64,000 nt of DNA. Source: Acidobacteriota bacterium. Lineage in GTDB: Bacteria; Acidobacteriota; Holophagae; Acanthopleuribacterales; Acanthopleuribacteraceae. Shown in pieces: positions 1 to 15,000 of the stretch (position 1 is the stretch's first letter; every line of letters begins with the position of its first letter). Position numbers and translations under genes: made by a program. The notes below the pieces were generated by a model, which searched no databases, was not told the origin of the DNA, and saw only the letters and a program-made list of their open reading frames with translations. The stretch lies in NCBI GenBank assembly GCA_030066195.1, contig JASJCB010000041.1, positions 19,930 through 83,929 of the forward strand, in the 5' to 3' direction.

Positions 1-2
1 CC

Positions 3-3000
3 GACACCCTGCAGGTCGCCGGTGGAGAACAAGAAGAAAAGCTACCGCCGAGGACAGCCACCGAAACCGTTCTGGCGGGCATTTGGGCCGAACTGTTGGG
101 CGTCGAGGAACCCGGCGTCAAAAACGATTTTTTCAGGATCGGCGGCTTCTCGCTGCTGGGCATCCAGATGCTGGCGCGGGTCCGTGAGGTCTTCAAGGTC
201 GACATCGGGCTTGTCAATCTGTTCGAGACGCCGACCATCGCGGCTTTGGCTGAACTGGTGGACAACGCCAGGTTGCAGCCAGCCCCGGTATCCGCGCCGC
301 ATCCAATCCCTCGTGACGGGGATCTACCGCTTTCCTTCGCTCAGAAACGGCTCTGGTTCCTCGACAACCTTGGTGCCGGAGGCGCCTATCATATTCCCGC
401 GGCGCTGTACCTGGACGGTGCATTGGATACCCGGGCTTTCGCACGCGCGGTGGCCGGACTGGTGGACCGCCAGGAAAGTTTGCGCACCAGTTTCCCCATT
501 GTTGCGGGCGAGCCCCGCCAACATATCTCGACGGACATTCCCGAGCTGACCCTGATCGACTTGCGCGGACTTGCCGGCTCGGAGCCCCATGCCCGTGCCC
601 AACAACTGGCCCGGGAGGTCGCGCTACGACCGTTCGACCTGGAGCGCGGCCCACTTTTCCGTTTGGCCCTGTTGCGTATAAGCGACACTCGCTGCCTGTT
701 GGCAGTCTGCCAGCATCACATCATCTCGGACTGGTGGTCGCTGGTGGTTCTGGTGCGCGAACTCACGGCCTTGTACGCCGTCGAAAGCGGCGTGCTTAGT
801 GAAGAAGACGCCGCTGACATGGTCCCGCCGCTGCCGATCCAGTATGCGGATTTCTCCGCCTGGCAACTGCAACACATCGAGGGTGTGGTTCTCCGGAAAC
901 AACTTGACTACTGGCGCAACCGGCTGCAAGGCATGCCCGCTGAACTGGCGCTTGTCAGCGACAGGCCTCGGCCGGCCGCGCCCAGCCACCGCGGCGGGCG
1001 TGAAACGATCGCCATTGAGGCGGACCTCGAACTTGCGTTGAAGCGCCTGGCGGCTGAGCAGGGCGTCACGCTGTTTATCTTGTGTGAAGCCGTCTTTGCA
1101 GTTCTGCTTTACCGCCATACTGATCAGCGGGACTTCGCGGTCGGCACGGCCATCGCCAACCGTGATTTGCCCGAGGTCAAAAACCTCATCGGCTTCTTTG
1201 TCAACACGCTCGTGTTACGCAACCAACTTGATGAAATGGAAGGTTTCGACGTTTTCCTGAAGCGCCTCCGCCGGCACACGGTGGATGCTTTCGCCCATGC
1301 GGACCTGCCCTTCGAACAGGTGGTCGAAGCGGTCGGCGGCCGGGGGGCGAACAATCATCAGCCGCTCTTCCAAGTAATGTTCGGTTACGAGCATGCCCAT
1401 GGGCAGGATCCCCCGCTCGCGGGTCTGACGCTTACTCCTGCTCCGCTGACCTATCAGCCGGCTAAATTCGATCTATCCGCCAGAGTCTACGAGGACAATC
1501 ATGGCCTGACCATGTCCTGGGAGTACAGTGCGGACCTGTTCGACGCATCGACCATCCAACGCATGGGCAGTCACTATTTGCGCTTGTTGGAGGCCGTAAC
1601 CGACAATGCATCCTGCCCGCTTTCGCGATTGCCGCTGCTCTCCGATGAGGAGCGTGACTTCCTGCTCGTTACCTGTAACCAAACTCATTTCGATGACCCT
1701 CATGGAACGGTGCTGACGGCGTCTTGCAGCGCGCAGCAGCATTTCGAGAGGCACGCCGTCGATCAGCCCGATGCGGAAGCCCTGTACAGTGAGGAAGGCA
1801 GTCTGAGCTATGCCGAACTCGACGCGCACGCCAACGGACTCGCCGGCCGCTTGCAGGCGATGGGCGTCGGCCCCGAGGTCGCTGTCGGCATCTTCATGAA
1901 CCGTTCCCTGAAGACCGCGGTGTCCTGGCTTGCCGTGCTTAAAGCGGGCGGCTTTTTTGTCCAACTGGATACCGAATCCCCCACCGAGCGTCTGGCCGGC
2001 ATCGTCGAGGATGCAGGAATACAGATCATCATCACCGGCCCCGAACTCGAATCGAGCTTACCGGGAGGCTCTCGCGATCTGATTGTATTGGAAGGATTGC
2101 CCGCCGTATCCGCGGACCGGCCGTCGTGCCGGGCCGGCGCCATGAACAGCGCCTACATGATCTTCACTTCCGGCTCGACCGGCCGACCAAAAGGGGTACA
2201 GGTCAGCCATCGCTCGTTGTTCAACTACCCGCATGCCATGGCGCTGGTTAGTGGTATGGATGGTTCCGATCGGCTATTGCAATTTGTATCCCTGTCTTTC
2301 GATGCGGCCGTTCACGAATATTTCTCTGCCTGGAGTCTGGGAGCGACCCTGGTGCTGCGCAACGAGGCCATGTTGGCCACCTCGCAAGACTTTCTGGCAG
2401 CCTGTGATGCATGGGGCGTCACCGTCCTCAGCATTCCCGTTCCCTATATCCACCAGATCGGCAAGGACCTGGCCGACGGTCGGGCCGCCCTACCTGCATC
2501 CATTCGCATGGTTATGTTTGGTGGAGAGCGGCCCCAACCCGACCTTCTGGCTGCCTGGCGGGGTCATGCACCGCATGTGCCCGTGTTCAATATGTACGGC
2601 CCGTCGGAAGCGACGGTCACCGCCACCGGCTGGGAAGTGGACGACAACATGCTCGGCGATATCTTGCCGATTGGCAAACCTTTGCGCCATGTGCGGACCC
2701 ACGTGCTCTCCAAGTTTTTGGAGCCCCAACCGATTGGCGTTCCCGGCGAGCTGTGTATTGCCGGGGTGGGTTTGGCCCGTGGTTACCTGGGCCGGTCCGC
2801 GGAAACCGCGCAACGCTTTATTCCCTACCCCGGCGATTTGCACGGTGATGGGGAACCGGGCCGACGGCTTTATCGAACCGGCGACCTTGCTCGCTACCTG
2901 TCCGACGGTAATCTCGAATTCCTGGGCCGCGTGGACCACCAGGTCAAAGTGCGCGGTTTCCGAGTGGAACTGGGCGAGATCGAGAGCCGGTTGGCCGCCA

Positions 3001-6000
3001 TGAAAGAGGTCATCCGTTGCGCTGTTTTGATTAAGGAAAAGCAAACCGAGCGGCAGCATCTTGTAGCCTTTATCCAGGCCGAGGCCGCTGCCGCGAATGG
3101 GCTGGCCGCAAAAGCGCGGGCATATCTCGAGAGTAAGCTGCCCGAATACATGGTGCCCTCTCTGTACGTGGTTCGAGACGAGCTTCCCCTCACCGCGAGT
3201 GAGAAGGTGGATCGCGCCGCGCTGGCCGATCTCGAAGTGGAGCAGCCCGCAATCGGCGAGGAAGCTGTCGCGCCCCGCACGCCCGTTGAGGAAGTGCTGG
3301 CCGCCATCTGGTGCGGCGTTCTGGACAGGCCGTTTATCGGCGTCAATGAGAATTTCTTTGAATTGGGCGGCCATTCCCTGTTGGCGACTCGCTTGATCAC
3401 CCATGTGCGCGACAGTTTCCGCACGGAGATGACCCTGCGCGACCTTTTTGAAACGCCGACGATCGAGGCTTTTGCCCGCCGGCTCGAGCGCAGGCAGCGC
3501 GAGCGTGAGGACCTGACCCTGCCGCCCATCGAGCCGGTGCAACGGGACGGAGATGTGTCGGTGCCGCTGACTCTGGTCCAGCAACGCCTGTGGTTCCTCC
3601 ACAAGCTGGAAGGCAAAAGCGCCACCTACAACATGGTCGCCATGTTGCGCCTGAGCGGTCCCATCTCGGTGCGTGCCTTGAACGAGAGCCTTGAGCGGTT
3701 GCTTACGCGACATGAGATCCTGGGCACCACCTTTAGGGAAGTAGACGGGTTTCCACTGCAAGTTCCAGGCGGCGCGAGGCCGCGGTTGAAGCTGGTGGAT
3801 ATGAGCGACCCGGATGAAGCTTACGCGCAACGACTTGCCGAGGCTGAAACCCAAACAGGCTTCGATCTAGCACGTGGCCCCTTGTTGCGGGCAACCCTGT
3901 TGCGCTTGCAGCCCGATCTCCATCTATGCGTGATCAACATGCACCACATCGTCTCCGACGGGTGGTCGATGAGCATTGTGGTGCGCGATCTGATGGCCGC
4001 CTATGACGAACAGCTTGGGTCCGGTTCCCGGGACGTGGCGGCCGGTCAGTTCCAGTACGCCGATTATGCATTCTGGCAACAACGCGAGTTGACAGGCGCC
4101 GTGTTGGACCGCCAACTGACCTATTGGAAGCAGCACCTGACCGGTGCCCCTACATTGGATCTGCCGACCGATAGACCCAGACCCCCCTTTGCGGGCCACC
4201 GCGGCAAGGCAACCAGTATTATCCTACCGGCCGATTTGGGCCGCGGTCTCAAGGCCTTGTCATACCGCAACGGCGTTTCCCTTTTCATGACTCTGATCGC
4301 CGGCTTCAAGCTTTTGTTGGCGCGTCGCACCGGTCAACGGGATATCGTCATCGGCGCGCCCTCCGCCGGCCGTCACTACGCGGGTACCGAGGATCTGGTC
4401 GGTTTCTTCATCAACAACCTGGTCCTGCGCACCAACCTTGAAGCCGATGATGCACCGCTGGATTTCGAGGGCTTGCTGGCCCGTACCCGTGATGTGGTGC
4501 TGGGCGCCCACGAACATCAGGATCTGCCCTTTGAAAAGCTGGTGGAAGAGCTGCAACCCGAACGCGATCAGAGCCGCAACCCTCTCTTCCAAGTCTATTT
4601 CAATATGGTCAACCTGCCGGCCACCCAACTCCGGATTCCCCTTGTGGATATCGAATCGTTGGCGGCCGGCGAGGTCGGCTCCAAGTTCGACTTGACCCTG
4701 TATGCGGTGGAACGGGACGATATCTTACACCTGGAAGCGCGTTACAATCCCGACCTCTTCGACGAGGCGAACATGGACGCCTTCCTGGATCAGTACCGGC
4801 ATGTGCTGCAACAGGCGGTGGATCGGCCGCAAAAGGACGTGGAGACCTTTGACCTGATTACGCCCGCAACGCAGTCATGCTTGCCCGACCCGGGCACGCC
4901 CCTGGACAACACCTGGCGCGGCGCGGTTCACGAGCTATTCGCCGCACATGCGCAACGGCGCCCCGAGCGCATTGCTCTGGTCTATGCCGGCCGGCAGTGG
5001 CGCTACGGGCAACTCGACGATTTAAGTAACCGGTTGGCCAACCGCTTGATCTCGGCCGGGCTTCGCCCGGGCGATCCGGTTGCCGTCTACGCCGCTCGCG
5101 AAGCAACCCTTGTGCCGGCTGTTTTGGCCGTGCTTAAAGCGGGCGGGGTCTTCATCATCACTGATCCGGCTTATCCTTCCGACAAGCTTGCCGAGATTCT
5201 GGAAGCCGCCCAACCCAAAGCCTGGTTACAGCTTGAGGCGGCAGGCCTGCTCCCCGCCGAGTTGGAGCCCTACCTGACCGGCATCGACGTGCGCCTGAGC
5301 CTGCCGTGCGCTGAACCTGAGGCGATGACCGCCTTCCTCGCCGACGACGAAGCTGTTCCGCCGCGGGTTCCGCTTGAACCCGACAGCCATGCCTACGTGG
5401 CCTTTACCTCCGGTTCCACCGGTAAACCCAAGGGCATCGTCGGCCGTCACGGCCCGTTGACCTACTTCATGCCCTGGTTGGAGACCCGTTTCGCCATGAC
5501 CGCGGACGATCGCTTCAGCATGCTATCCGGTCTGGCCCATGACCCGTTGCAAAGGGATATGTTCACCCCGCTCTGCCTGGGCGCAACGCTGTGCATACCC
5601 GAGCCTGACGACATTGCACCCCATCGCCTGGCCGCGTGGATGGTCGAGCAGGAGGTCACGATCGCCCACCTGACGCCGGCCATGAGCCAGATCCTGACCG
5701 ATGCGGGCGAGGACCGGCCGTTGACGTCTCTCCGGTTGGCGTTCGTGACCGGTGACGTACTCACGGGCCGCGATGTGGACCGTATCGGCGTGCTCGCTCC
5801 GACATCGGACGTGGTCAACTTCTACGGCACAACCGAGACTCAACGCTCGGTCGGCTGCTACGTCGCCTCCGCCGGACGTAAGGCGACAGAGCGAGAGGTC
5901 ATGCCGCTCGGCAAGGGGATCGACGGCGTCCAGTTGCTGGTGCTCAACGGGCAAAACCGGTTGGCCGGTATCGGTGAGCCGGGCGAGATTCATGTGCGGG

Positions 6001-9000
6001 CGCGGCATCTGGCGGCCGGTTATCTCGGCGATCCCGAACTAACAGCCGCCCGCTTCGTAGTCAACCCCTTCACAGGCGGCGAAGGTGATCGCCTCTACAA
6101 GACCGGCGATTTGGGCCGCTACCTGGCCGACGGTACGGTCACCTTTGCCGGCCGCGCCGATTTCCAGGTCAAGATCCGCGGTTTCCGCATCGAACTCGGC
6201 GAGATCGAAGGTCGATTGAGCCGCCACCAGGCTGTGCGCGAGGCCCGCGTGCTCTATCACCGAGGCGGCCCGGGAGGACCCTATCTGGCGGCTTACGTGC
6301 AGTTGGAGAGCGGACATGAGGACGTTACCCCCGATGAACTGCGCACCTACCTCGCCCAAAAGCTTCCCGATTACACCGTGCCCGCGGCCTATGCCCTGCT
6401 ACCCGAGCTACCGCTGACCCCCAACGGCAAGGTGGACCGTGAGGCCCTGATGCGGATGAAAACGGTCAGACCGGTTTCGTCGTCGGCTGTCGCTGCTGCA
6501 CCGCCCTGCAATGCCCGCGAGGAAATGCTGCTGCGCATATGGCGGGAGATCCTGGTCACACCCATCGACAATGTGCACGCCAACTTTTTCCAACTCGGCG
6601 GCCACTCCCTGCTGGCGACCCGTGTGATCTCGGCCGTCGCCAGGGAAACGGGCGTACTCATCTCCTTACGACGCTTTTTCGAGGCGCCTACCATCGCCGG
6701 CCTGGCCGCCCTGATTGAAGCAGGCGGAGATCGGGCGACGGTCAAACCCCCGCTACAGCCGCTTGCGCGGGGCCACGACCGGCTGCCGCTTTCCTTTGCG
6801 CAGAGCCGGCTGTGGCTCATCCACCAACTCCAGCCGGAGTCGGCGGCCTATCATCTACCCGCCGGCGTGCGCGCCCGCGGTGAGCTGGACCTGGCCGCGC
6901 TACAGCAGAGCATCGATTTCCTCTGTGCCCGACATGCTTCGCTACGCACCGTTTTCGTCAATACCGGTGAAGAACCCCTACAATACATCCTTCCGAAGAT
7001 CGATCTCCAACTGACGGTCGAGGATCTGAGCGACGATCCTGAGCGCCTGCAGGAGAAACTGGATGAGGAAGCCCGGCTTCCCTTCGATCTGGAGCGGGGT
7101 CCCCTGTTCCGCGCCCGGCTCTTCAAGTTGGCCCCGAACGACCATGTACTGCGCTTCACCATGCACCATATCATCACCGACGGCTGGTCGACGGGCATCC
7201 TGGTACAAGAGGTATCGGCATGCTACCGAGCTTTCAGCCGCGGCGAAACCCCCGAATTGCCGGTCCTGCCGGTTCAGTACCCGGACTTCGCGGTCTGGCA
7301 ACGGAACTGGCTGCGCGACGAGATCCTAGCGGAGCAACTGGCTTACTGGAAACGCCTGCTGACCGGTGTACCGCCGCTGAACCTGCCGACGGATTTCCCC
7401 AGACCGGCGCGGGCCGGCGGAAGCGGCGAGCGGATCTGGACCCAATTCTCACGGGAGACCGGCGAGCGGCTGAACGAGTTTGCCCGGCAACGGGAGGTCA
7501 CTCCCTTCATGCTGTTGCTGACGGCCTGGCAGGTGTTGCTACACCGCTACAGTGGTCAGGACGACGTGACCGTCGGCGTCCCCATCGCCAATCGCAACCA
7601 GGCAGAAATCGAGAACCTGATCGGCTTTTTTGTCAACACGCTGGCTCTGCGCACGGCGCTCGACGGCGAGCTTGCCTTCAGCACCCTGCTGACCCGCGCT
7701 CGCGACCTGGCTCTCGAAGCGTTCGCACACCAGGACCTTCCTTTTGAGGTGGTCGTCGAGCACCTGGGCATCCCGCGCGATATCAGCAGACATCCCGTCT
7801 TCCAGGTTGCCTTCGGCTTCCAGAACGTGCCCCGCGCCAAGTTGGACTTGGGTAATCTGGTACTTGAGGGCGTGGAAAGCCGGACAAATGCGGCTCAGTT
7901 CGATCTGGCCCTACAGTTATACGAACGACACGAGGGCATCAGCATCTCCTGGACGTGGCGTACCGACCTGTGGCGTCGCGAGACGATCGAGGCCATGCAC
8001 GGCCACCTGACGCGGTTGCTGACCGCGGTCCTCGCCGATCCCGAGCAACCGATCGGCCGAATCGACCTGTTGACCGAGGGAGAGCGCGAGCAACTGCTGA
8101 AGGAATGGAATGTGCCCATCCTACCGGCACACGACGGTGTTCTTTTCCACCAGCGGCTGGAAGAGCATGCCCGCCGGAATCCCAAAGCGACGGCCCTCAC
8201 AAAGGAAAACGAAGGTACCGAGCCGAGTCGGATGAGTTATGCAACCCTCGACCGACGTGCCAACCACCTGGCCTTTGTATTACAGGAATTGGGTCTTGAG
8301 CGGGAACAACCGGTAGGCGTCCTGGCAGGCCGCACCGAAGAAGCACTCATCGCCCTGCCGGCCATTCTCAAGGCGGGCGGCGCCTACTTGCCCCTGGATC
8401 CCGCCTATCCGGCCGAACGGCTCACCTACATGATGGAGGATGCGGGTGCGACGATCCTGATCACGGCCGCCGAAGCGGAGCCGCCGACCGGGTTCACCTA
8501 CCTGAGTGTCCCGCAAGCAGAACGGGCTGAGGCGCCGCGGGTAACCATCGACCCGGAGCAGGCTGCCTACGTCATCTACACGTCCGGCACCACGGGGCGG
8601 CCCAAGGGCGCTATCCTGACTCACGCGGGACTGGCGAACCTGGCGGAAACTCAGCGGCAAGCCCTACCCCTGGATGCAGAAACGCGCGTCTTGCGCTTCG
8701 CCTCGCCGGGCTTTGACGCCTCGATCTGGGAAACGGTCCTGGCCTTGCACAACGGTGCTGCCTTGTGTCTTGCCGAACCCGAGCGATTGCTGGGCTTTGC
8801 CTTGGAAGAGACGGTGGCGCGTTTGGGCGTCACCCATGCCGTGCTGCCGCCTACCTTGCTGGCCGGTCTGGACGGCGAGCTGCCCTCGATCAAGGTTCTG
8901 GTCTCCGCGGGCGAAGCCTGCTCGGCCGAACTGGCAGCGCGATGGTCCCCGGGCCGCCGCTTTTACAATGCCTATGGACCCACGGAAGCGACCGTCTGGG

Positions 9001-12000
9001 CAACTCAGGCCGAGGTCGATCAGCCCGGTACACCGCCCATCGGCAGGCCCTTCCCAGGCTCGCCGGTCTACCTGCTGGACCCTTACCTGGAGCCGGTTCC
9101 TCGCGGCATACCGGGGCAACTGTTCATCGCCGGTCGTGCCTTGGGCCGCGGTTACCACGGTCAACCCGCGCTCACCGCCGCGTCCTGGCTTCCCAACCCC
9201 TTCGGTCCGGCCGGTTCGCGACTCTACTCCAGCGGCGACCTGGCCCGCTATCGACCCGACGGTCAAATCGAGTTTTTAGGCCGTATCGACAACCAGGTCA
9301 AGCTGCGCGGCTATCGTATCGAACTCGCCGAGATCGAATCCGTGCTTAATGCCCTGCCGGGCGTGCGCCGGGCGCATGTCCTCGTTCGCGGCGAGGGGAT
9401 GCATCGGCGTCTTGCGGCCTATGTTACGGGTGCGCCGAACCTGGAAGCGGCGACCCTGCAAGAGCAACTAACTCGGCTCCTGCCTGCCTTTATGGTGCCT
9501 ACTGCTTATATGGTGTTGGATCGCTTCCCGCTAACTGCCTCCGGCAAGGTTGACCGAGCCGCCCTGCCCGAACCGGATCAACCCCAACAACAAGCGGTCG
9601 CGCCGCGCACGCCGTTGGAGGAAATGCTTGCCGGAATCTGGACGCGGGTGCTGGGTCTGGAGCCGGTAAGCGTGCACGCCGATTTCTTCGATCTGGGCGG
9701 CCACTCCCTGCTGGCCACGCGAGTGGTTTCGGCCGTCCGCAAGGATCTGGGTGTGGAGCTCTCGCTACGTAGCTTCTTTGAAGCGCCCACTGTCGCGGGT
9801 TTGGCCGGTCTGGTCGATACCTGCCTGGTACGCCCCAAAGAAGCGCCGCCCCTGCTGCCCCGCGAAGCAGGCCTTGATCAATTGCCGCTGTCTTTCGCCC
9901 AAAGCCGGTTGTGGCTCATCGACCAGTTGCAACCGGGTTCCCATGCCTACCACCTGCCCGCTACGGTTCGCCTGCGCGGCAAGCTGGACCTGACTGCACT
10001 GCAACGCGGCATCGCCTTGATCTGCGAGCGACATGAAGCGTTGCGCACGGTGTTCCCCCGCATCGACGAGGAACCGGTCCAGCTTGTGCTGCCGAAAATC
10101 GAGGTTACGCCTGCCACCGAGGATCTTAGCGCTGAGCCGGCCGGCGCACGCGAGACACTCTTGCAGCGACGTTTGCAGGAGGAGGCGCGGCTTCCTTTCG
10201 ATCTGGCCGAAGGCCCGCTTTTGCGCGCTAGTTTATTCAAGCTGGCAGAAGATGACCATGTATTGCGCTTCACCATGCACCACATTATCACCGACGGCTG
10301 GTCGATGGGCCTGTTGATCAGCGAACTCTCTGCATGTTATCGCGCCTTTAGCGCCGGCGATCGACCCGAACTGCCGGCCCTGCCGCTCCAGTACCCGGAT
10401 TTCGCGGTATGGCAACGGAACTGGCTGCGAGGTGAGACCCTGGACCGACACCTGGCTTTTTGGCAGAACCTGCTGGCGGGTGGGCCTCAGTTGGAACTGC
10501 CCACTGACTTCCTACGACCCGCGCTGACCGGTTACGAGGGCGACCGCGTGCAAGCCCGGCTGTCTCCGGCTGTGACAGCGCAACTAAAGCACCTGGCGCG
10601 GGAGCGGGGCGTGACCTTGTTCATGTTGCTGCTGACGGCCTACAAAGTCCTGCTCCATCGTTATAGCGGCCAGGACGATGTGACCGTGGGCGTACCCATT
10701 GCCAATCGCAATCATGCCGAAACGGAGAACCTGATCGGCTTTTTTGTCAACACGCTGGCCTTGCGCGGCCAAACCCCGGATTCCCATTCCTTCGACGCGT
10801 TGCTCGCCCGGGTGCGCGAACTGACCCTGGATGCCTACGCCCACCAGGACGTCCCCTTCGAGGCTGTTGTCGACCACTTGGGCGTCCCCCGCGATACCAG
10901 CCGACATCCGGTCTTTCAGGTAGTTTTCACCATGCAGAATGCGCCGCGTTCGGACTTGGACCTGGGTGACATCGAACTCCAAAACATGAGCGGCCACAGC
11001 GGTGCGGCTCAGTTCGACCTGACCCTACAAGCCTTCGAACAGGACGGCGGGATCGGCCTGGTATGGTCGTACCGCACGGACTTATGGCGGGCCGCGACAA
11101 TCGAGGCCATGAGCGCACATTTGGAACGCCTGCTGCAAGCTGTGATCACCGACCCCCGGCAGGCCGTCGGCCGTATCGACCTGTTGAACGATACGGAGCG
11201 CGAGCGGGTGTTAATTGACTGGAACGTGCCCTTCGCCGACACCCCGGTGGGAACCTTGCTCCATCAAAGCATGGCGCACCATGCGGCGCAACGTCCTCAG
11301 GAGCCCGCTATCATCGTGGACCGGGCAGACGATGACCCCGTCTGTATTGATTACCGCACGCTCTACCGTCGCGTCAACCAGATGGCGCACCAGTTGCGCC
11401 TGCGGGGGCTGCGCGCGGAGCAGCCGGTTGGCGTGTTGGCCGGCCGCACGCCGGAGGCGGTGATTGCGATGCTGGGTGTCCTGGCGGCCGGCGGCGCCTA
11501 TCTACCCTTGGACCCGGACTATCCCCGGGAACGCCTGCGCTTCATGGTGGAGGATGCGGGCGCCTCGCTGCTGATCGATGCCGCCGGGGGCGCCCTGCTG
11601 GAAGCGATCGATTGTATGACCGTGCCCGACGGGGAACGAGTCGACGCGCCACAAGGAGTCATCCTACCGGAGCAGGCCGCCTATATCATTTACACCTCGG
11701 GCACCACGGGCCGTCCCAAGGGCGCGGTACTGACCCACGCCGGCCTGGCCAACCTGGCCGAGGCTCAGCAACAAGCGCTGCCGATCGATACCGGCACCCG
11801 CGTCCTGCGCTTCGCCTCGCCCGGCTTTGACGCTTCGATCTGGGAAAAGACGCTGGCGTTTGCCAATGGTGCGTCCTTATGCCTGGTGCGGCCCGACAGC
11901 CTGACGGGTCCGGCCCTGGAAGAGGCTGTCGCCCGCCTGAATGTCACCCACGCCCTCTTACCGCCAACCACCCTTGCAAGCCTGGAGGGCGAACTGTCTA

Positions 12001-15000
12001 CGATCGAGGTATTGGTCTCGGGTGGCGAGGCTTGCTCAACCGAACTGGCCGCTCGCTGGTCGTCCGGGCGGCGGTTCTTCAATGCCTACGGCCCCACGGA
12101 AGCCACGGTCTGGGCGACGCTCGCCGACTGTGACGGCACAGGTACGCCGCCCATCGGTAGGCCGTTGACGAACTCACCTGTTTACCTGCTCGACCGCTAC
12201 ATGGCGCCGGTACCGCCGGGCATCCCCGGTCGACTGTTCGTGGCAGGGCGAGCCCCGGGTCGCGGTTATCGCGGCAGGTCCGCTCTGACCGCCGCGGCCT
12301 GGTTACCCAACCCCTTCGGCCCGTCCGGCTCGCGGATGTATGACAGTGGTGACCTGGCCCGCTTCAGGCCCGACGGCCAAATCGAGTTTCTGGGTCGTAT
12401 CGATCACCAGGTCAAGCTACGTGGTTACCGCATCGAACCCGGCGAGATCGAGCACGCGCTCACCGCGCAGCCGGGTGTGCGCCAGGCGCTGGTCCTGGTG
12501 CGCGGCGAGGGGATGCACCGGCGTCTGGTGACTTATGTGACGGGAGCGCCGAACCTGGAAACGACGGCCTTGCGAGAAGAATTGACCCGGCTCCTGCCCG
12601 CCTACATGGTGCCGTCCGTGTATGTGGTGTTGGAGCAGTTTCCGCTTACGGTCGCCGGCAAGGTCGACCGGGCCGCTCTGCCGGAACCGGAACAACATCT
12701 ATCACAAATGATTGCGCCCCGTACGGCCGGCGAAGAAGTTTTGGCCGCTATTTGGTGCGACGTGCTGGACAGGACGTCTGTCGGCGTCAATGAGAATTTC
12801 TTTGAACTGGGGGGGCACTCCCTACTGGCGACGCGCCTCATCACTCGCGTACGCGACAGCTTCCATACGGAAATGAACCTGCGCGACCTATTTGAAGCGC
12901 CCACGATCGAGAGTTTTGTCCGTCGATTGGAGAGCAGGCAAATTGAGCATGAGAACCTGATTCTGCCGGCCATCGAGCCGGCGCAGGAGGATAGGGGCAG
13001 TTCGGCGCCACTGACCCTGAGCCAGCAACGCCTTTGGTTCCTTCACCAACTGGAAGGAACAAGTCCCACCTACAACATGGCCGCGATGCTCCGCCTGAGC
13101 GGCCCGCTGTCGATCAGCGCCCTGACGGAGAGCCTGAAGCGGTTGCTCGCGCGGCACGAAATTCTGACCACCATCTTCAGCGAAACGGCCGGCTTACCTC
13201 GGCAGGTCACGGGTTGTGCGAGGCCGCGGCTGCAGCTGGTGGATATGTCCGGCCTGGATGAAGCGCGGGCGCGGCGGCTCGCCGAGGTCGAGACGCAAAC
13301 GGGCTTCGATCTGGCCCGGGGCCCCTTAATGCGGGCAACCCTGATACGCTTACAGCCCGACCTCCATTTGTGTGTGATCAACATGCACCACATCGTCTCC
13401 GACGGGTGGTCGATGAGCATTGTGGTGCGCGAGTTGATGGCGGCTTATACCGAACGATTTGGAACCGATTCCCGGGAAATGGATAAGGAAGCGGCGATTA
13501 GCCGCATCCAGTATGCCGACTATGCCCTGTGGCAACAGCGTTGGCCGGCCGGCGTGTTGGACCGGCAATTGACCTACTGGAAACAACACCTGGCCGGCGC
13601 CCCGGTACTGGATTTGCCGACCGATCGGCCCAGACCCCCCTTTCCGGGTCATCGCGGCAAGACCGCCGGCATTCTCCTCTCAGAGGAGTTGGGGCGCGGT
13701 CTCAAAGCCCTCTCGCATCGCAACGGCGTTTCCCTGTTCATGACCCTGGTCGCCGGTTTCAAGCTCTTGCTGGCGCGCCGCACCGGTCAGCGGGATATCG
13801 TCATCGGCGCGCCTTCTGCCGGTCGGCACTACGCGGGAACCGAGGATCTGGTCGGCTTCTTCATCAACAACCTTGTCCTGCGCACCAGCCTTGAAGCCGG
13901 GGATGAGCCTTTGAGTTTCGGGGGCTTACTGGCCCGCACGCGTGATGTGGTGCTGGGCGCTCATGAACACCAGGACCTGCCCTTTGAAAAGCTGGTGGAA
14001 GAGCTGCAACCCGAACGCGACCTGAGCCGCAACCCGCTCTTCCAGGTCTTTTTCAATATGCTCAATCTGCCGGCTGCCCAGCTCCGAATTCCCCTTGTGG
14101 ATATCGAGTCATTGGCTACCGGTGAGATCGGCTCCAAGTTTGACCTGACCTTGTACGCCGTGGAGCGGGACGACGTCCTGCAACTGCAGGCTCATTACAA
14201 TCCCGACCTCTTTGATCGTGCAAACATGGTCACTTTCCTGGACCAGTACCGACACGTATTGCAACAGGCGGTGGATCAGCCGCAAAGAGACGTGGAAGCC
14301 TTCGATCTGATTACACCCGCCACACGGGCATGCTTGCCCGACCCGGCGGCAATCCAGGAAGAACCGGAGTTTGACAGCGTCGTGACGCGCTTCGGCGCCA
14401 TGGTCGCGCGGTATCGCCGGCGGCCCGCGCTGATCCAGGGCGAGCGGATCATCACCTACGGCGAATTGACCGGCCTGGTGAATCGCATGGCGGCTGCCCT
14501 CACCGCGCGGGGCCTGTGTGCCGGTGAAGTGGTAGCCATCCACGGACCCGCCGGTCCGGAACTGGTCGCCGGTATGCTGGCCGCCCTGACCTGCCGCGGT
14601 GTGTTGCTGACCTTGGATCCGACGCTGCCTGTACAACGGCGACGGTTGATGCTGGATGAGGCCGGACCCGGCGTGTTACTGGACCTGGACGGCGGCGCCG
14701 CCGAGCCGGCGGAGGGACGACCCGGTCTTCGCTATCTCGATGTGGGGGCGCTCGGCGAATACGAGGCGTCCGAATACGACCGGCCCTTGCCCGGACCGAA
14801 TGATCCGACCCACCTGTTCTTTACTTCCGGCAGCACCGGTATTCCCAAGGCTTGCGTGGGTTCAAGCAAAAGCCTGGCCCATTTCATCGCCTGGCAGCGG
14901 CAACAATTCGGCGTGACTCCCGCGGATCGGGTCGCCCAATTGGCCCGGCTCAGTTTCGACGCTCTCCTGCGCGATGTCTTTTTGCCGCTCACCTCGGGCG